Assembly: GCF_002081825.1 (NCBI RefSeq)
Contig: NZ_MUKU01000011.1
Span: 62,001 to 126,000, forward strand
From: Chromobacterium haemolyticum
GTDB taxonomy: Bacteria; Pseudomonadota; Gammaproteobacteria; Burkholderiales; Chromobacteriaceae
Length of the DNA: 64,000 bases
Reading direction: 5' to 3'
Position 1 is the stretch's first letter; each line of letters begins with the position of its first letter. The position numbers and the translations under genes are program-made. The notes under the pieces were generated by a model. That model was not told the DNA's origin, made no database searches, and saw only the letters and a program-made list of their open reading frames with translations. Positions 17,439 through 26,503 of the stretch are shown one piece after another.

Positions 17439-18698
17439 ATGACCGCTTCCTCGGTATCTCATTCCCGCGCGTCCGCGCCGGCCCCGCTGCCTCTGAAGGC
17501 ACGGCTGGCCAGGGCGGAGCGGCTGGGCAAGCTCAAGTCGCTGGCGCTGGTGTCGCCGCTGCTGTTGTTCCTGTTGCTGACCTTCATCGTGCCCATCGGC
17601 GCGCTGCTGCTGCGCAGCGTCGACAATCCCGAGGTGGCGGGCACCTTGCCGCGGACGGTGCGGGCGCTCGCGGTCTGGGACGGCAAGTCGCTGCCGCCGG
17701 AAACGGCCTACCGCGCGCTCGTCGACGATGTGCGGCTGGCCGGCGAACAACAGACGCTGGGCGACTTGGGCAAGCGGCTGAACATGGAAGTGCCCGGCTA
17801 TCGCAGCCTGTTGGGCAAAACCGCGCGCGCCTTGCCGCTGGAGCCGGCGCCGTCTTCGTTCAAGCAGGCGTTGACCGAGCTGGACGAGCGCTGGGGCGAT
17901 CCGGCCTATTGGCTGGCGATACGCCGCAACCAGTCCGTCTACACCCCTTACTATCTGCTGGCGGCGCTGGATCACCGCATCGACGACCTGGGCGAGCTCA
18001 GCCGCGCGATGCCGGATCAGGGCATTTACCTGAGCGTGTTCGCCCGCACCTTCTGGATGAGCCTGGTGGTGACCGCGCTATGCCTGCTGCTGGCCTATCC
18101 GCTGGCTTATCTGCTGGCCAGCCTGCCCACGCGCCGCAGCAATCTGCTGATGATCATGGTGCTGCTGCCGTTCTGGACCTCGGTGCTGGTGCGGGTGGCC
18201 GCCTGGATCGTGCTGCTGCAGTCCGGAGGCCTGATCAACGCCGCCTTGCTGAGCCTGGGCCTGATCGAGCAGCCGCTGCAGCTGGTGTTCAACCGCGTCG
18301 GCGTCTACATCGCCATGGTGCACATCCTGCTGCCCTTCATGATTCTGCCCATCTACAGCGTGATGAAGGGCATCTCGCCCAGCTATCTGCGCGCGGCGAT
18401 CTCGCTGGGCTGCCATCCCTTCGCCAGCTTCTGGCGGGTGTACGCGCCGCAGACCGTGGCCGGCGTCGGCGCCGGCTGCCTGCTGGTGTTCATCCTGTCC
18501 ATCGGTTACTACATCACCCCGGCCTTGCTGGGCAGCCCCAATGACCAGATGGTCAGCTATTTCGTCGCCTTCTACACCAACACCACCATCAACTGGGGCA
18601 TGGCCACCGCGCTGGGCGGCTTGCTGCTGGCGGCCACCTTGCTGCTGTACGCGGTTTACCACCGTCTGGTGGGAAGCGAGCGGCTGCGGCTGGGCTGA
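17439..18698 (+). CDS. ABC transporter permease, PotB-like
   Basis: 419 residues, longer than E. coli PotB because of an insert of about 130 residues between the first transmembrane helix (LALVSPLLLFLLLTFIVPIG) and the second. That insert is probably periplasmic and contains repeats of charged helix, ending MPDQGIYLSVFARTFWMSLV. The C-terminal half has the binding-protein-dependent transport inner-membrane signature region (SYLRAAISLGCHPFASFWRV, an EAA-type loop without the Glu). It pairs with the permease at 18751. Confidence 0.9.
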   Translation: MTASSVSHSRASAPAPLPLKARLARAERLGKLKSLALVSPLLLFLLLTFIVPIGALLLRSVDNPEVAGTLPRTVRALAVWDGKSLPPETAYRALVDDVRLAGEQQTLGDLGKRLNMEVPGYRSLLGKTARALPLEPAPSSFKQALTELDERWGDPAYWLAIRRNQSVYTPYYLLAALDHRIDDLGELSRAMPDQGIYLSVFARTFWMSLVVTALCLLLAYPLAYLLASLPTRRSNLLMIMVLLPFWTSVLVRVAAWIVLLQSGGLINAALLSLGLIEQPLQLVFNRVGVYIAMVHILLPFMILPIYSVMKGISPSYLRAAISLGCHPFASFWRVYAPQTVAGVGAGCLLVFILSIGYYITPALLGSPNDQMVSYFVAFYTNTTINWGMATALGGLLLAATLLLYAVYHRLVGSERLRLG

Positions 18699-18750
18699 AG
18701 CGCAGCCTGGATAGCCGCTTGGACCAAACCGATACTGGAGAGCCAAACCG

Positions 18751-19578
18751 ATGCCAAGCCATCACACCTTGCCGGAAGAACGTTTGTGGTTTTACCTGCA
18801 CCGCCTGCTGAGCGGCCTGACGCTGCTGTTCCTGGTGCTGCCGGTGCTGGTGATCATCCCGCTGTCCTTCAACGGCAGCGCCTTCCTGGTCTACCCGCTC
18901 AACGGCTTTTCCCTGCGCTGGTACCAGGAGTTCTTCTCCTCGGCGGAGTGGATGCGCGCCTTGCAGAACAGCCTGATCGTCGCGCCGCTGGCCACCGTGC
19001 TGGCGATGACGCTGGGCACGCTGGCCGCCATCGGCCTGACCCGCGCCGAGTTTCCCGGCAAGGGCCTGCTGATGGCGGTGTTGATCTCGCCGATGGTGGT
19101 GCCGGTGGTGATCGTCGGCGTGGCCGGCTATTTGTTCTTCGCGCCCTTGGGCATGGACAACAGCTATCTGACGCTGGTGTTGATGCACGCGGCGCTGGGC
19201 GTGCCTTTCGTGGTGATCACCGTCAGCGCCACGCTGCAGGGCTTCAACCGCAACCTGGTGCGCGCCGCCGCCAGCCTGGGCGCGTCGCCGCTGCGGGTTT
19301 TCTTCAAGGTGACCCTGCCGCTGATCGCGCCGGGGGTGATCTCCGGCGCGCTGTTCGCCTTCGGCACGTCCTTTGACGAGGTGGTGGTGACGCTGTTCGT
19401 CGCCGGGCCGGGCCAGACGACGCTGCCGCGGGCGATGTTCAGCGGCATCCGCGAAAACCTCAGCCCCGCCATCGCCGCGGCGGCCACGCTGTTGATCGGT
19501 TTCTCGGTGCTGATGCTGCTGACGCTGGAGTGGTTGCGCGGCCGTTCCGAGCGCTTGCGCAGCCGGCCGGCCGGTTGA
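18751..19578 (+). CDS. ABC transporter permease, PotC-like
   Basis: 275 residues with six hydrophobic segments and an EAA-type loop NLVRAAASLGASPLRVFFKV contacting the ATPase. It starts 52 bases after the first permease stop and has a GGAGAG upstream of the ATG. Together with the ATPase at 12750 and the binding proteins it completes a spermidine/putrescine-type importer. This is the last gene of the cluster; a tpx gene with its own upstream region follows. Confidence 0.92.
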   Translation: MPSHHTLPEERLWFYLHRLLSGLTLLFLVLPVLVIIPLSFNGSAFLVYPLNGFSLRWYQEFFSSAEWMRALQNSLIVAPLATVLAMTLGTLAAIGLTRAEFPGKGLLMAVLISPMVVPVVIVGVAGYLFFAPLGMDNSYLTLVLMHAALGVPFVVITVSATLQGFNRNLVRAAASLGASPLRVFFKVTLPLIAPGVISGALFAFGTSFDEVVVTLFVAGPGQTTLPRAMFSGIRENLSPAIAAAATLLIGFSVLMLLTLEWLRGRSERLRSRPAG

Positions 19579-19619
19579 GATGGGCTTGGCCCTACTTTGG
19601 GAGGGGTTGAAATTCGGCC

Positions 19620-19634
19620 AGTGTGCCGCACACT
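19620..19634. promoter_or_regulatory. Short palindrome upstream of tpx
   Basis: AGTGTG-CCG-CACACT is a perfect 6-3-6 inverted repeat 43 bases before the tpx ATG. It could be an operator or a small mRNA hairpin; no regulator is identified. Confidence 0.3.
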
Positions 19635-19676
19635 AGCGGAGTCACTCACCCCTGAACCCAAATAAGGAATTCCCAC

Positions 19677-20174
<498 letters not shown>

Positions 20175-20192
20175 ACGGCGTTGCCGCAAACC

Positions 20193-20224
20193 AAACCCGC
20201 CGGTGCGAATCGGCGGGTTTTTTG
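20193..20224 (+). terminator. Rho-independent terminator of tpx
   Basis: AAACCCGCCG and CGGCGGGTTT pair around an eight-base loop and run into a T-tract, about 20 bases after the tpx stop. Confidence 0.9.
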
Positions 20225-20442
20225 CGTCCCGGCTTAGGCGACAATCCGCCATCAGGTCAAAATAATCCTATAGTGGATCCATCACAGCGGTTTTAAATCT
20301 TTATCTTCACAAGACTTCGACGTTGAGCCCTGTGACAAAGGCGCCGTCTACCCCGCTTAACGACCCACGTTCTCATGTCCCCATGCTCAAATGAAACAAG
20401 GCGTCATGCTCGCTTGCATTACGAAATGCCTCTGGAGGACTT

Positions 20443-21171
20443 ATGGCTAAGCGGCTGTTCTTTATCCTCTCATTTCTGGGATTGGTGCCAAGCTGCCTGG
20501 CGGAGCAGGCCCTGTCCTTGCAGTACCGAGACAAACCGCCCTATAGCTATAGTCAAAATGGAAAACCGGCAGGGTTTTTATTGGAGCGGACTATTGAAAT
20601 CTTGCACCGCGCGGCCGTGCCAGCGGAGTTTGAGGAAGTGCCCGCCAAGCGCATTCTTAATAATATTGAAGCAAATAAAAAACTGATCTGTTCTCCAGGT
20701 TGGTATAAAACGCCTGAGCGCGAGGCCTTTGCTCGGTTTTCCTTGGCTATTCATCAAGATAAGCCGCACTTGGTATTGGCCAACTTCAAATCCGCAAAAA
20801 ATATTCAAAAATTCAGCACGCTAAAAGCCTTGTTGGCCAGCTCCGAATTTAAAATTGGTAAAGTTGCCGGCGTTTCTTATGGAACCGAATTGGATGCGAT
20901 GATTGATCATGCAAGCGCCGCAGTGATGGATTCGACGGTAACGCCAGGCGAGCTAGCCCAAATGATTGTTTCTCAGCGCGCCGACTATATGCTGATTGAC
21001 GTCGAGGACTACAAATACCTGCTGCAGAAAAAAGAAATCGATGCCAAAAAACTGACGATCTTGTCTTTCAAAGACATTCCCGAGGGGCTTAAGCGCTACA
21101 TCATGTGCAGCAAGCAGGCCAGTCCCGAACTGATGCAGCGCATCAATCAATCCATACTGCTTGCTCCCTGA
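20443..21171 (+). CDS. Periplasmic amino-acid-binding-like protein (SBP_bac_3)
   Basis: 242 residues with a signal peptide (MAKRLFFILSFLGLVPSCLA) and the start QALSLQYRDKPPYSYSQNGK typical of family 3 extracellular solute-binding proteins. The KTPEREAFARFSLAIHQDKP segment is shared with the protein encoded at 58652 (TPERESFARFVWAYSP). There is no permease or ATPase next to it; stand-alone members of this type are common in Chromobacterium-like genomes and may serve as sensors or scavengers. AT content is visibly higher than in neighbouring genes, which hints at transfer or relaxed selection. Confidence 0.8.
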   Translation: MAKRLFFILSFLGLVPSCLAEQALSLQYRDKPPYSYSQNGKPAGFLLERTIEILHRAAVPAEFEEVPAKRILNNIEANKKLICSPGWYKTPEREAFARFSLAIHQDKPHLVLANFKSAKNIQKFSTLKALLASSEFKIGKVAGVSYGTELDAMIDHASAAVMDSTVTPGELAQMIVSQRADYMLIDVEDYKYLLQKKEIDAKKLTILSFKDIPEGLKRYIMCSKQASPELMQRINQSILLAP

Positions 21172-21279
21172 TCGAGCCTAGTGTCGACGCGCAGCTATCC
21201 CGCCATCCCCAATGCCTTGACGCCCTCCGCCAGCCTGTTTAGGCTTGGTCCCGCGTCGTGCCCAATCTCACGCCGCAGG

Positions 21280-21430
21280 GGGTAGAAGCCCATAAATTAG
21301 TTCTACCGCAGACACAACGGTCCGCTTTGGCGCCGTTACGTCTGCTGCCACGCCGTACCCATTCGGGGCGGGCCGTGGCAGGGAGCCCCATGGGCTACCG
21401 GTCGTTGTAGAACTAGCCGGTCTTCTACCC
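21280..21430 (+). ncRNA. Cloverleaf-like structured RNA, C4 antisense RNA-like
   Basis: A closing helix forms from GGGTAGAAG (21280-21288) with CTTCTACCC (21422-21430) and TAGTTCTAC (21298-21306) with GTAGAACTA (21407-21415). It encloses three hairpins: GCAGAC..AACGG with CCGTT..GTCTGC (21308-21345), TGCCACG with CGTGGCA (21346-21380), and AGCCC with GGGCT (21384-21396). Long-range pairing with three inner stems is the architecture of the phage C4 antisense RNAs that repress antirepressor translation, and the paired segments are rich in the GTAGAAC-type blocks I associate with that family. The downstream two-gene module fits a phage-derived unit. Family name is an inference. Confidence 0.6.
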
Positions 21431-21491
21431 TTGTCACGTGCCTGCCTCAGCCTCGCCTGGGCAGGTTTCCAAAGCTGACATGGAGACCGTG

Positions 21492-21836
21492 ATGACCTTC
21501 TCTACCTTGCCCCCCGCTATGCCTCCGCCCGTCGCCGCACCGTTGATGGAGCAGTTGCACCGCTGTTCAAAGCGCTTGCCCGCCGTCACTGGCGATCTGG
21601 TGCAGCTCGGCGAACTAGGCCAGCAGTTGAACCATTGCTATGTCGAACTGGACACCGCCCTGCTGCGCGGCGTGATGGACATGCGCACCGCCCACACTGG
21701 CTTATTGGCCTTGATCACCTTGTTGGAACGCCGCGACGAGCCGCTGTTGTTCACCAGCGAGGACGCGCTGGCCTTGCTGGAACCGATACAGCAACGCTTG
21801 AAACAGGGGCTGGAACACCTTAACGGCGTGCTGTGA
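21492..21836 (+). CDS. Small phage-like protein, possibly DUF1484
   Basis: 114 residues from MTFSTLPPAMPPPVAAPLME; GGAG six bases upstream favours this ATG over the in-frame Met at 21480. After a Pro-rich start it is all helical (LVQLGELGQQLNHCYVELDT, then TSEDALALLEPIQQRLKQGL). Length and helical content recall DUF1484, a family I remember from Ralstonia and Chromobacterium, but the match is from memory only. It lies just after the C4-like RNA and its last base overlaps the next gene (TGATG), so both are translated together. Confidence 0.6.
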   Translation: MTFSTLPPAMPPPVAAPLMEQLHRCSKRLPAVTGDLVQLGELGQQLNHCYVELDTALLRGVMDMRTAHTGLLALITLLERRDEPLLFTSEDALALLEPIQQRLKQGLEHLNGVL

Positions 21837-22243
21837 TGGCTATTAGGGAGAGCATTGCCATGATGAGGTTGCTGATCCAGCAAAACCAGGCTCTCAAGTG
21901 CGCCGCCCGTTTGATCATTGCTTATGAGATGCGCCTGGGGGTGATTTCTCTGGCGGAGAACAATCCAATCCATCCGGCCAACACCGAAGACATCCATCAG
22001 GAAATCAAGCAGGCGTTGACGGCTTTCCACCTTTGGCGCAAATGGCGTGGCGAGCACGAGTCTGCCCGCGCCGCTTTATTGGAGATGTGGGCGTCCGGGA
22101 AATGGACCAACCGCGATACCTGTGTGCGGCAGTGTTATCGCCTGGCGGGGTTCAAGAATATGGTCACCGCCCGCCAGGCGCTGGTGGGCGCGCCGGCGCC
22201 TTTAGTCGTCCGGAGCCAGCCCGCCCCATGGGTGAAGCTGTAG
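21836..22243 (+). CDS. Small protein of phage-like module, unknown function
   Basis: 135 residues from the ATG that overlaps the previous stop by one base; an in-frame GTG one codon earlier and ATGs at 21860 and 21863 with GGGAG upstream are alternatives. The protein is helical, basic in the middle (HLWRKWRGEHESARAALLEM) and has three Cys/Arg-rich turns (DTCVRQCYRLAGF). I do not recognise a family. Coupling to the upstream small gene and the C4-like RNA suggests one regulated unit. Confidence 0.6.
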   Translation: MAIRESIAMMRLLIQQNQALKCAARLIIAYEMRLGVISLAENNPIHPANTEDIHQEIKQALTAFHLWRKWRGEHESARAALLEMWASGKWTNRDTCVRQCYRLAGFKNMVTARQALVGAPAPLVVRSQPAPWVKL

Positions 22244-22300
22244 GCGATATCGGCAAGGCGAGTCCTCATCCGCGCAGCGAGTGCTATGGAGCGTCCTCGC

Positions 22301-23230
22301 TCACTGGCGGGTTTGTAGATGGCGCAGGCTGCCATACAGCTCCAGCAGGCGGGCGTACTCCTTGGCGTCGTAGAACTGGCAGCCGCCGCGGCCAAACTCC
22401 TTGGCCACTTCCAGCGCAAATTTCACCGCCAGCGCGATATCGATTTCATGGCTGGCGCCGGTGCCGCTGCCAGGCACGATGGTTTCGGCGCAGATGGCGA
22501 CGCCGACGACGGGCGCCGCCGTCGCGGTGGCGGGTTGCAGGATGCTGTTCAGATGATAGACCCCGTTGCCGTAAGGCGTGATGTCCTGGGTGGTGATGGG
22601 AAAGGTCACCGCCGGGCGGCCGCTGCTTCGCTCCATGATACGCAGCAGATCCTCGGCCACGCGCAGGATATAGCCTTCCTTGACGGTGGGCGAGATCGCA
22701 TAGCCCTTGTGGTTGAGAATGCGGTTGCCCTTGCTGGTGTCTATCGACAGCACGGCGTCCGCTTCGGCGGCCACCTCGTAGCGGTTCATCGTGGCGTCGT
22801 CTACCGGCGCGTCCATGAAGTCCACCGGCTGGCGCGGCAGGATGGGGGCGTCGGGACAGATATGAGTGGTGATGACCACATCGCCCGCCAGTTGATCCCC
22901 ATTGCGCTGCATCAGGGCCAGCTTCAGCGCGCAGGCGACGGCGGCGACGGCCCCGTCACCGTCTGACACCAGACCGATACGGTCGGGGCGGGCGCCGATG
23001 CCGCCCAGGCGACCGACGATGCCCAGAGTGGGCGCCGCGCCGCCGGCGCTTTTGCCATGGGAGCCGGGGATGTCGATGCGGATGAAGTCGGTGCCGCCCT
23101 TGGCGCCCTGGACGCGCGTGCTGACGGCGCGGACGCCGGGATCGGCGGCGAATCGTTCGACGATATCCTGGCCGCCCACTTTGGCGCTATCCAGCAACTC
23201 AAATGCTTGTAGGGTTTGTTGCAAGCTCAT
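22301..23230 (-). CDS. DUF1177 family protein
   Basis: 309 residues from MSLQQTLQAFELLDSAKVGG; the frame extends upstream but this is the family start. Conserved blocks are GGTDFIRIDIPGSHGKSAGG, GRLGGIGARPDRIGLVSDGDG, HICPDAPILPRQPVDFMD and GAxCAETIVPGSGTGASHEID. DUF1177 proteins have no settled function; the His/Asp-rich blocks resemble a metal-dependent hydrolase core. The gene directly upstream on the same strand encodes an OPT transporter, a pairing I have seen in other proteobacteria, so it may process an imported peptide or metal chelate (inference). Confidence 0.85.
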   Translation of the reverse strand: MSLQQTLQAFELLDSAKVGGQDIVERFAADPGVRAVSTRVQGAKGGTDFIRIDIPGSHGKSAGGAAPTLGIVGRLGGIGARPDRIGLVSDGDGAVAAVACALKLALMQRNGDQLAGDVVITTHICPDAPILPRQPVDFMDAPVDDATMNRYEVAAEADAVLSIDTSKGNRILNHKGYAISPTVKEGYILRVAEDLLRIMERSSGRPAVTFPITTQDITPYGNGVYHLNSILQPATATAAPVVGVAICAETIVPGSGTGASHEIDIALAVKFALEVAKEFGRGGCQFYDAKEYARLLELYGSLRHLQTRQ

Positions 23231-23294
23231 GTCATGCTTCCTTGTTTGGTGTCTGCTGGCATTCGCCGCTGACGGTGAGAGCGCGAGCCCGTCC

Positions 23295-24854
23295 TTAACG
23301 TTTGCCGGGCGTGGTGAACAGGGAGCCGAAGAAGCTGGCGAGCGCGTCGCCGGCAATGAAGCCGGCGGCGATCACTTCCATTGATGGTCGGGCGGCTTCC
23401 CCCCAGCGGCGGCGGATGAAGATGCGCAAGGCGATACCAAGCAGCACCGCCCAGCCTGCGGCCGCGTTGTTGATCAACAGGCCGGTGGAGAGCAGCACGC
23501 CGAGTTGGCGGCGAGGGCCGCCTAGCCATTGGATGATGGCGCCGGGAATGGCCCACAGTCCCAGAGAGTAGGCCAGGTTCGCCTGGCTGCCGGCGGCGAT
23601 GGTCTTGGCGAACACCCGCGCCGCGGGCGGCAGCAGGTCTTGGGCGAAATAGCCAGAGTGGACCAGCCAGACGACCGGGATGGCGATGACAAAGGCGGCC
23701 ATGGCGGCGAGCATCTGGATGCGGCGCCCATGTTGTTCCGCCGGCAGGTCGCTGCCATGGCCGCGAAGGATGAAGCCGGCTTTCAGATCGAAGCCCATGT
23801 CGGCGAAGGCCGGACCGGTGGCGGCGGTAAAGCCGGTCAACAGGCAGAGCGCCAAAGGGGGAAAACCGAGCAAGATGCCGATGATCAAGGTGATTAGCGC
23901 CACCGCGAATGCAGGAAACCAGCCGGAGTGCATGGCGGCGATGCCCACGATCAGTTCGTGGGCGAAGGCGGCGCAAGCGGCGTAGAGCACGAACAGCAGC
24001 AGCATGGGCAGCGCCATTTCGCTCCACAGGCCGCCCGCTAGCGCCAGCAGCATGGAGATCAGCAGATAGCCGACGGCGCCCAGGCCCAAGGCGTGGCGCA
24101 CCTCGCGGTCCGGGGTGGTGGCGCGGCCGCTATCGGCCTGCTTGCCGCGGATCGCGCCGGCCACCTGGAATAGGGCGACCAGGCCGGCGCCCACCATCAC
24201 GCCGTGCGGCAGGTAGCGGGCGTTGAGGTCGATGCCGGCGATGGGTTCGGAGTAGGCGCGCAGCAACAGGCCCAGGCCGAACATGCTCAGCGCCCAGATA
24301 TTGCCGATGAAGGCGGTGCCAAAGGCCGCCATCGGTATTTTGAGCATCGCGCCGACGATGCCGGTGGCCATGCCGGCCAGCAGCAGGCGGGCGTTACGGC
24401 CGCCCCGGTCCCCGGCGAGAATGGCCTCGGCGGTGGCGGTGCCTATCGGCCAGGCGTTGCCGGCCGGGAAGACCCGGGTGTCGAACATGCGGTAGAGCAG
24501 ATAGCCGTCCAGCAGCATGGCGGCGGCCACGCCGCAGAACATTGGCAGGATCAGCTCGGGCATGCCCATGGCCCAAGGCACGGCGATGGGCATGAGCAGG
24601 CTGTTGGCGGCGCCGAAGGTGGCGGAGGAGATCACGGTCTGCGCCAGGTTCTGGGTATGGATGGAACGATAAGGCCGAAACATGCGCCAGGGCAGTCGGG
24701 CCAGTAGCATCGCCAGCAGCGCGCCGATGATGGAGGTGCTCGGTGTGATGCCCAGGGTGCTCAGCAATTGGATGCCGATGATGGCACCCAGGATGGCGAG
24801 CGCAAGCAGCATGGCCAGGGTGGCGATGCTCGTGATCGGCTTGTCGTCTTGCAT
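23295..24854 (-). CDS. OPT family oligopeptide/metal-chelate transporter
   Basis: 519 residues from MQDDKPITSIATLAMLLALA, with about 12-14 hydrophobic segments. OPT family traits include LGITPSTSIIGALLAMLLAR, PMFCGVAAAMLLDGYLLYRM and TGFTAATGPAFADMGFDLKAG. OPT transporters move short peptides, glutathione or metal-nicotianamine-type chelates. It is followed 64 bases later by the DUF1177 gene, probably co-transcribed. The upstream region has an AGTTAACTTGCAAACT stretch with partial dyad symmetry that could be an operator. Confidence 0.88.
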   Translation of the reverse strand: MQDDKPITSIATLAMLLALAILGAIIGIQLLSTLGITPSTSIIGALLAMLLARLPWRMFRPYRSIHTQNLAQTVISSATFGAANSLLMPIAVPWAMGMPELILPMFCGVAAAMLLDGYLLYRMFDTRVFPAGNAWPIGTATAEAILAGDRGGRNARLLLAGMATGIVGAMLKIPMAAFGTAFIGNIWALSMFGLGLLLRAYSEPIAGIDLNARYLPHGVMVGAGLVALFQVAGAIRGKQADSGRATTPDREVRHALGLGAVGYLLISMLLALAGGLWSEMALPMLLLFVLYAACAAFAHELIVGIAAMHSGWFPAFAVALITLIIGILLGFPPLALCLLTGFTAATGPAFADMGFDLKAGFILRGHGSDLPAEQHGRRIQMLAAMAAFVIAIPVVWLVHSGYFAQDLLPPAARVFAKTIAAGSQANLAYSLGLWAIPGAIIQWLGGPRRQLGVLLSTGLLINNAAAGWAVLLGIALRIFIRRRWGEAARPSMEVIAAGFIAGDALASFFGSLFTTPGKR

Positions 24855-24993
24855 GGCGTGACCCCCTGATTGGCTTGCGGCGCGGCAAGCTGCGCTCACG
24901 AGAAAGTTAACTTGCAAACTAAGAGGGCGGCGTCAACGGTGTCAAGCGGCCTTGGTCGGCCCGGTTTGAGCTCTGCCGGCGTTTTGCCGTGGG

Positions 24994-25023
24994 CAAAAAA
25001 ACAGCGGCGCAAGATGCGCCGCT
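24994..25023 (-). terminator. Terminator of the cynTS transcript (minus strand)
   Basis: On the minus strand AGCGGCGC and GCGCCGCT pair around a five-base loop and run into seven T. It lies 222 bases past the cynS stop; the distance is explained by the 140-base repeat element inserted between them. Confidence 0.8.
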
Positions 25024-25105
25024 AGGCAGAAGGGCGGAATGGGGCTAGCCCCTCGTTATCCGTGAAGCGGATTTGAATCTAGAAAGGCTGAGGGACGTTT
25101 CTTTA

Positions 25106-25245
25106 GAGTCTGTTTACGATCCCGCGAGCCAGAGCGAGACAAGGCGAAAACAGCTGAGAAAGCGGAATGTACACACGGTACATGAGCATTTCGAAGGCAT
25201 TTTCAACGCCGTATCGCCGCAGCGGAGCAGATCGTAAACAGGTTC
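25106..25245 (-). repeat. Miniature inverted-repeat element, copy 2 (reverse orientation)
   Basis: 140 bases. Ends GAGTCTGTTTACGATC and GATCGTAAACAGGTTC are inverted repeats with two mismatches. Flanked by TTA on both sides (25103-25105 and 25246-25248). The right-hand TTA is the TAA stop codon of cynS. The interior has the TGTACACACGGTACA dyad and the CGAGCCAGAGCGAGACAAGG block shared with the other copies. It separates cynS from its terminator. Confidence 0.9.
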
Positions 25246-25716
25246 TTAGTACGGCTTATTGGGCAGGAACTTGCCGTCCAGGGTGATCACCGCGCGTTCG
25301 CCTCCGTCCGGGTCTTCCTCTTTGCGGATGTCCAGCTTGAAATTGATGGCGCTGATGATGCCGTCGCCAAATTTCTCGTGCACCAGCGCCTTCAGCGTGG
25401 TGCCGTAGATCTGGATCATTTCATAGAAGCGGTAAATGGTGGGGTCGGTGGGAATGCCGCCGGGAATGCTGCCGCGCAAGGGAATGGTTTGCAGCTGCAA
25501 GGCGTCGGCCGCGTTCAGGCCCAGCCGTTGGCAGACCAACTCCGAGGCGGCTTTGGGCAGCGCGTGCTGGCCCAGCACGGCGGCGGTGACATAGGCCAGG
25601 CTGAGGCCGGTGTCGGCGGCGACTTGTTCCCAGCTGAGGTCTTTCAAGGCCTTGGCGGCGAGGGCGCGAGCAGTCAGTTCTACACGGAGATCCTGATTGA
25701 TATTGGAGTGTTGCAT
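25246..25716 (-). CDS. cynS: Cyanate hydratase CynS
   Basis: 156 residues, the full family length. The N-terminal helical domain ([20 protein letters not shown]) and the catalytic C-terminal domain are both present; catalytic Arg and Glu are in [12 protein letters not shown] and the catalytic Ser in [11 protein letters not shown]. It converts cyanate and bicarbonate to carbamate, which decays to ammonia and CO2. It lies 42 bases after the carbonic anhydrase gene that resupplies bicarbonate. Its stop codon doubles as the target duplication of the adjacent repeat element. Confidence 0.97.
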   Translation of the reverse strand: MQHSNINQDLRVELTARALAAKALKDLSWEQVAADTGLSLAYVTAAVLGQHALPKAASELVCQRLGLNAADALQLQTIPLRGSIPGGIPTDPTIYRFYEMIQIYGTTLKALVHEKFGDGIISAINFKLDIRKEEDPDGGERAVITLDGKFLPNKPY

Positions 25717-25758
25717 GGGAGAGTCCTTATCTTTTGATTTGAGGGAGACGCGCCGCTT

Positions 25759-26394
25759 TCAGGCGGCGCGGGTCAGCGGAAAATCCGCCAGGGAAACGAA
25801 GCGCTGGCTGGCGTGGTCCAGGGCCAGGACGGCGCCGGTTTCGATGTCGTAGACCCAGCCGTGCAGGGTCAGCCGGCCCTGGCGCATCGCCAGCGCCACC
25901 GAGGGATGGGTCTTGAGGTTGGCCAGTTGGGCGACGACGTTTTCTTTCACCATGTCGTCCAGCCGCTGGCGGGCGTCGTCGTGCCGGCGCGCCGCGTTCA
26001 CCACTTTGGCGGAGTCGGCGTGGCGCAGCCAGCCGGCCACCGCTGGCAGATGGTCCAGGCAATGACCGTTGGCGATCGCCGTCATCGCGCCGCAGTCGGA
26101 GTGGCCGCAGACCACAATGTCGGCGACGCCCAGCGCGGCCACCGCGTATTCCACCGAGGCGGTGACGCCGCCCGGTTCCGGCCCGTAGCAGGGAACGATG
26201 TTGCCGGCGTTGCGGATCACGAATAGCTCGCCGGGTTCTTGTTGCGTCAGCAGTTCCGGCACCACACGGCTGTCCGAGCAGGTGATGAACAAGGCGCCGG
26301 GGGCCTGGCTGTCCGCCAGCTGGCGGAACAGCGCAGAACGCTGGGGATAGGCTTCCTGTTGGAATTTCAGAAAACCGTCGATGAGGGCTTGCAT
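25759..26394 (-). CDS. cynT: Beta-class carbonic anhydrase CynT
   Basis: 211 residues from [20 protein letters not shown]. Beta-carbonic anhydrase zinc ligands are seen in [10 protein letters not shown] (Cys, with the Asp-Arg dyad) and [10 protein letters not shown] (His and Cys). It keeps bicarbonate available for CynS. Together with cynS and the divergent cynR it forms the cyanate detoxification locus known from E. coli, without cynX. Confidence 0.95.
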   Translation of the reverse strand: MQALIDGFLKFQQEAYPQRSALFRQLADSQAPGALFITCSDSRVVPELLTQQEPGELFVIRNAGNIVPCYGPEPGGVTASVEYAVAALGVADIVVCGHSDCGAMTAIANGHCLDHLPAVAGWLRHADSAKVVNAARRHDDARQRLDDMVKENVVAQLANLKTHPSVALAMRQGRLTLHGWVYDIETGAVLALDHASQRFVSLADFPLTRAA

Positions 26395-26443
26395 GGCTTG
26401 CTCCTTGGCGGGGAAGGGATGCACCAAGGATGAGGCTTTTTTT

Positions 26444-26494
26444 CTATAGGGTCCAAGACCGATATAAAATGATTTCCATAATTATTTCCTATAG
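26444..26494. promoter_or_regulatory. CynR-type operator region between cynR and cynT
   Basis: CTATAGG (26444-26450) and CCTATAG (26488-26494) form an inverted repeat 37 bases apart in an AT-rich 110-base divergent region between cynT and cynR. This spacing and symmetry suit a LysR-type regulator with a recognition and an activation site. The second half-site is 9 bases before the cynR ATG, so autorepression is likely. Confidence 0.5.
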
Positions 26495-26503
26495 TTTTGG
26501 CGC

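Noticed and set aside
21172-22300. Complete prophage around the C4-like RNA
   Set aside because: No integrase, capsid, tail or lysis genes and no attachment repeats within several kb.
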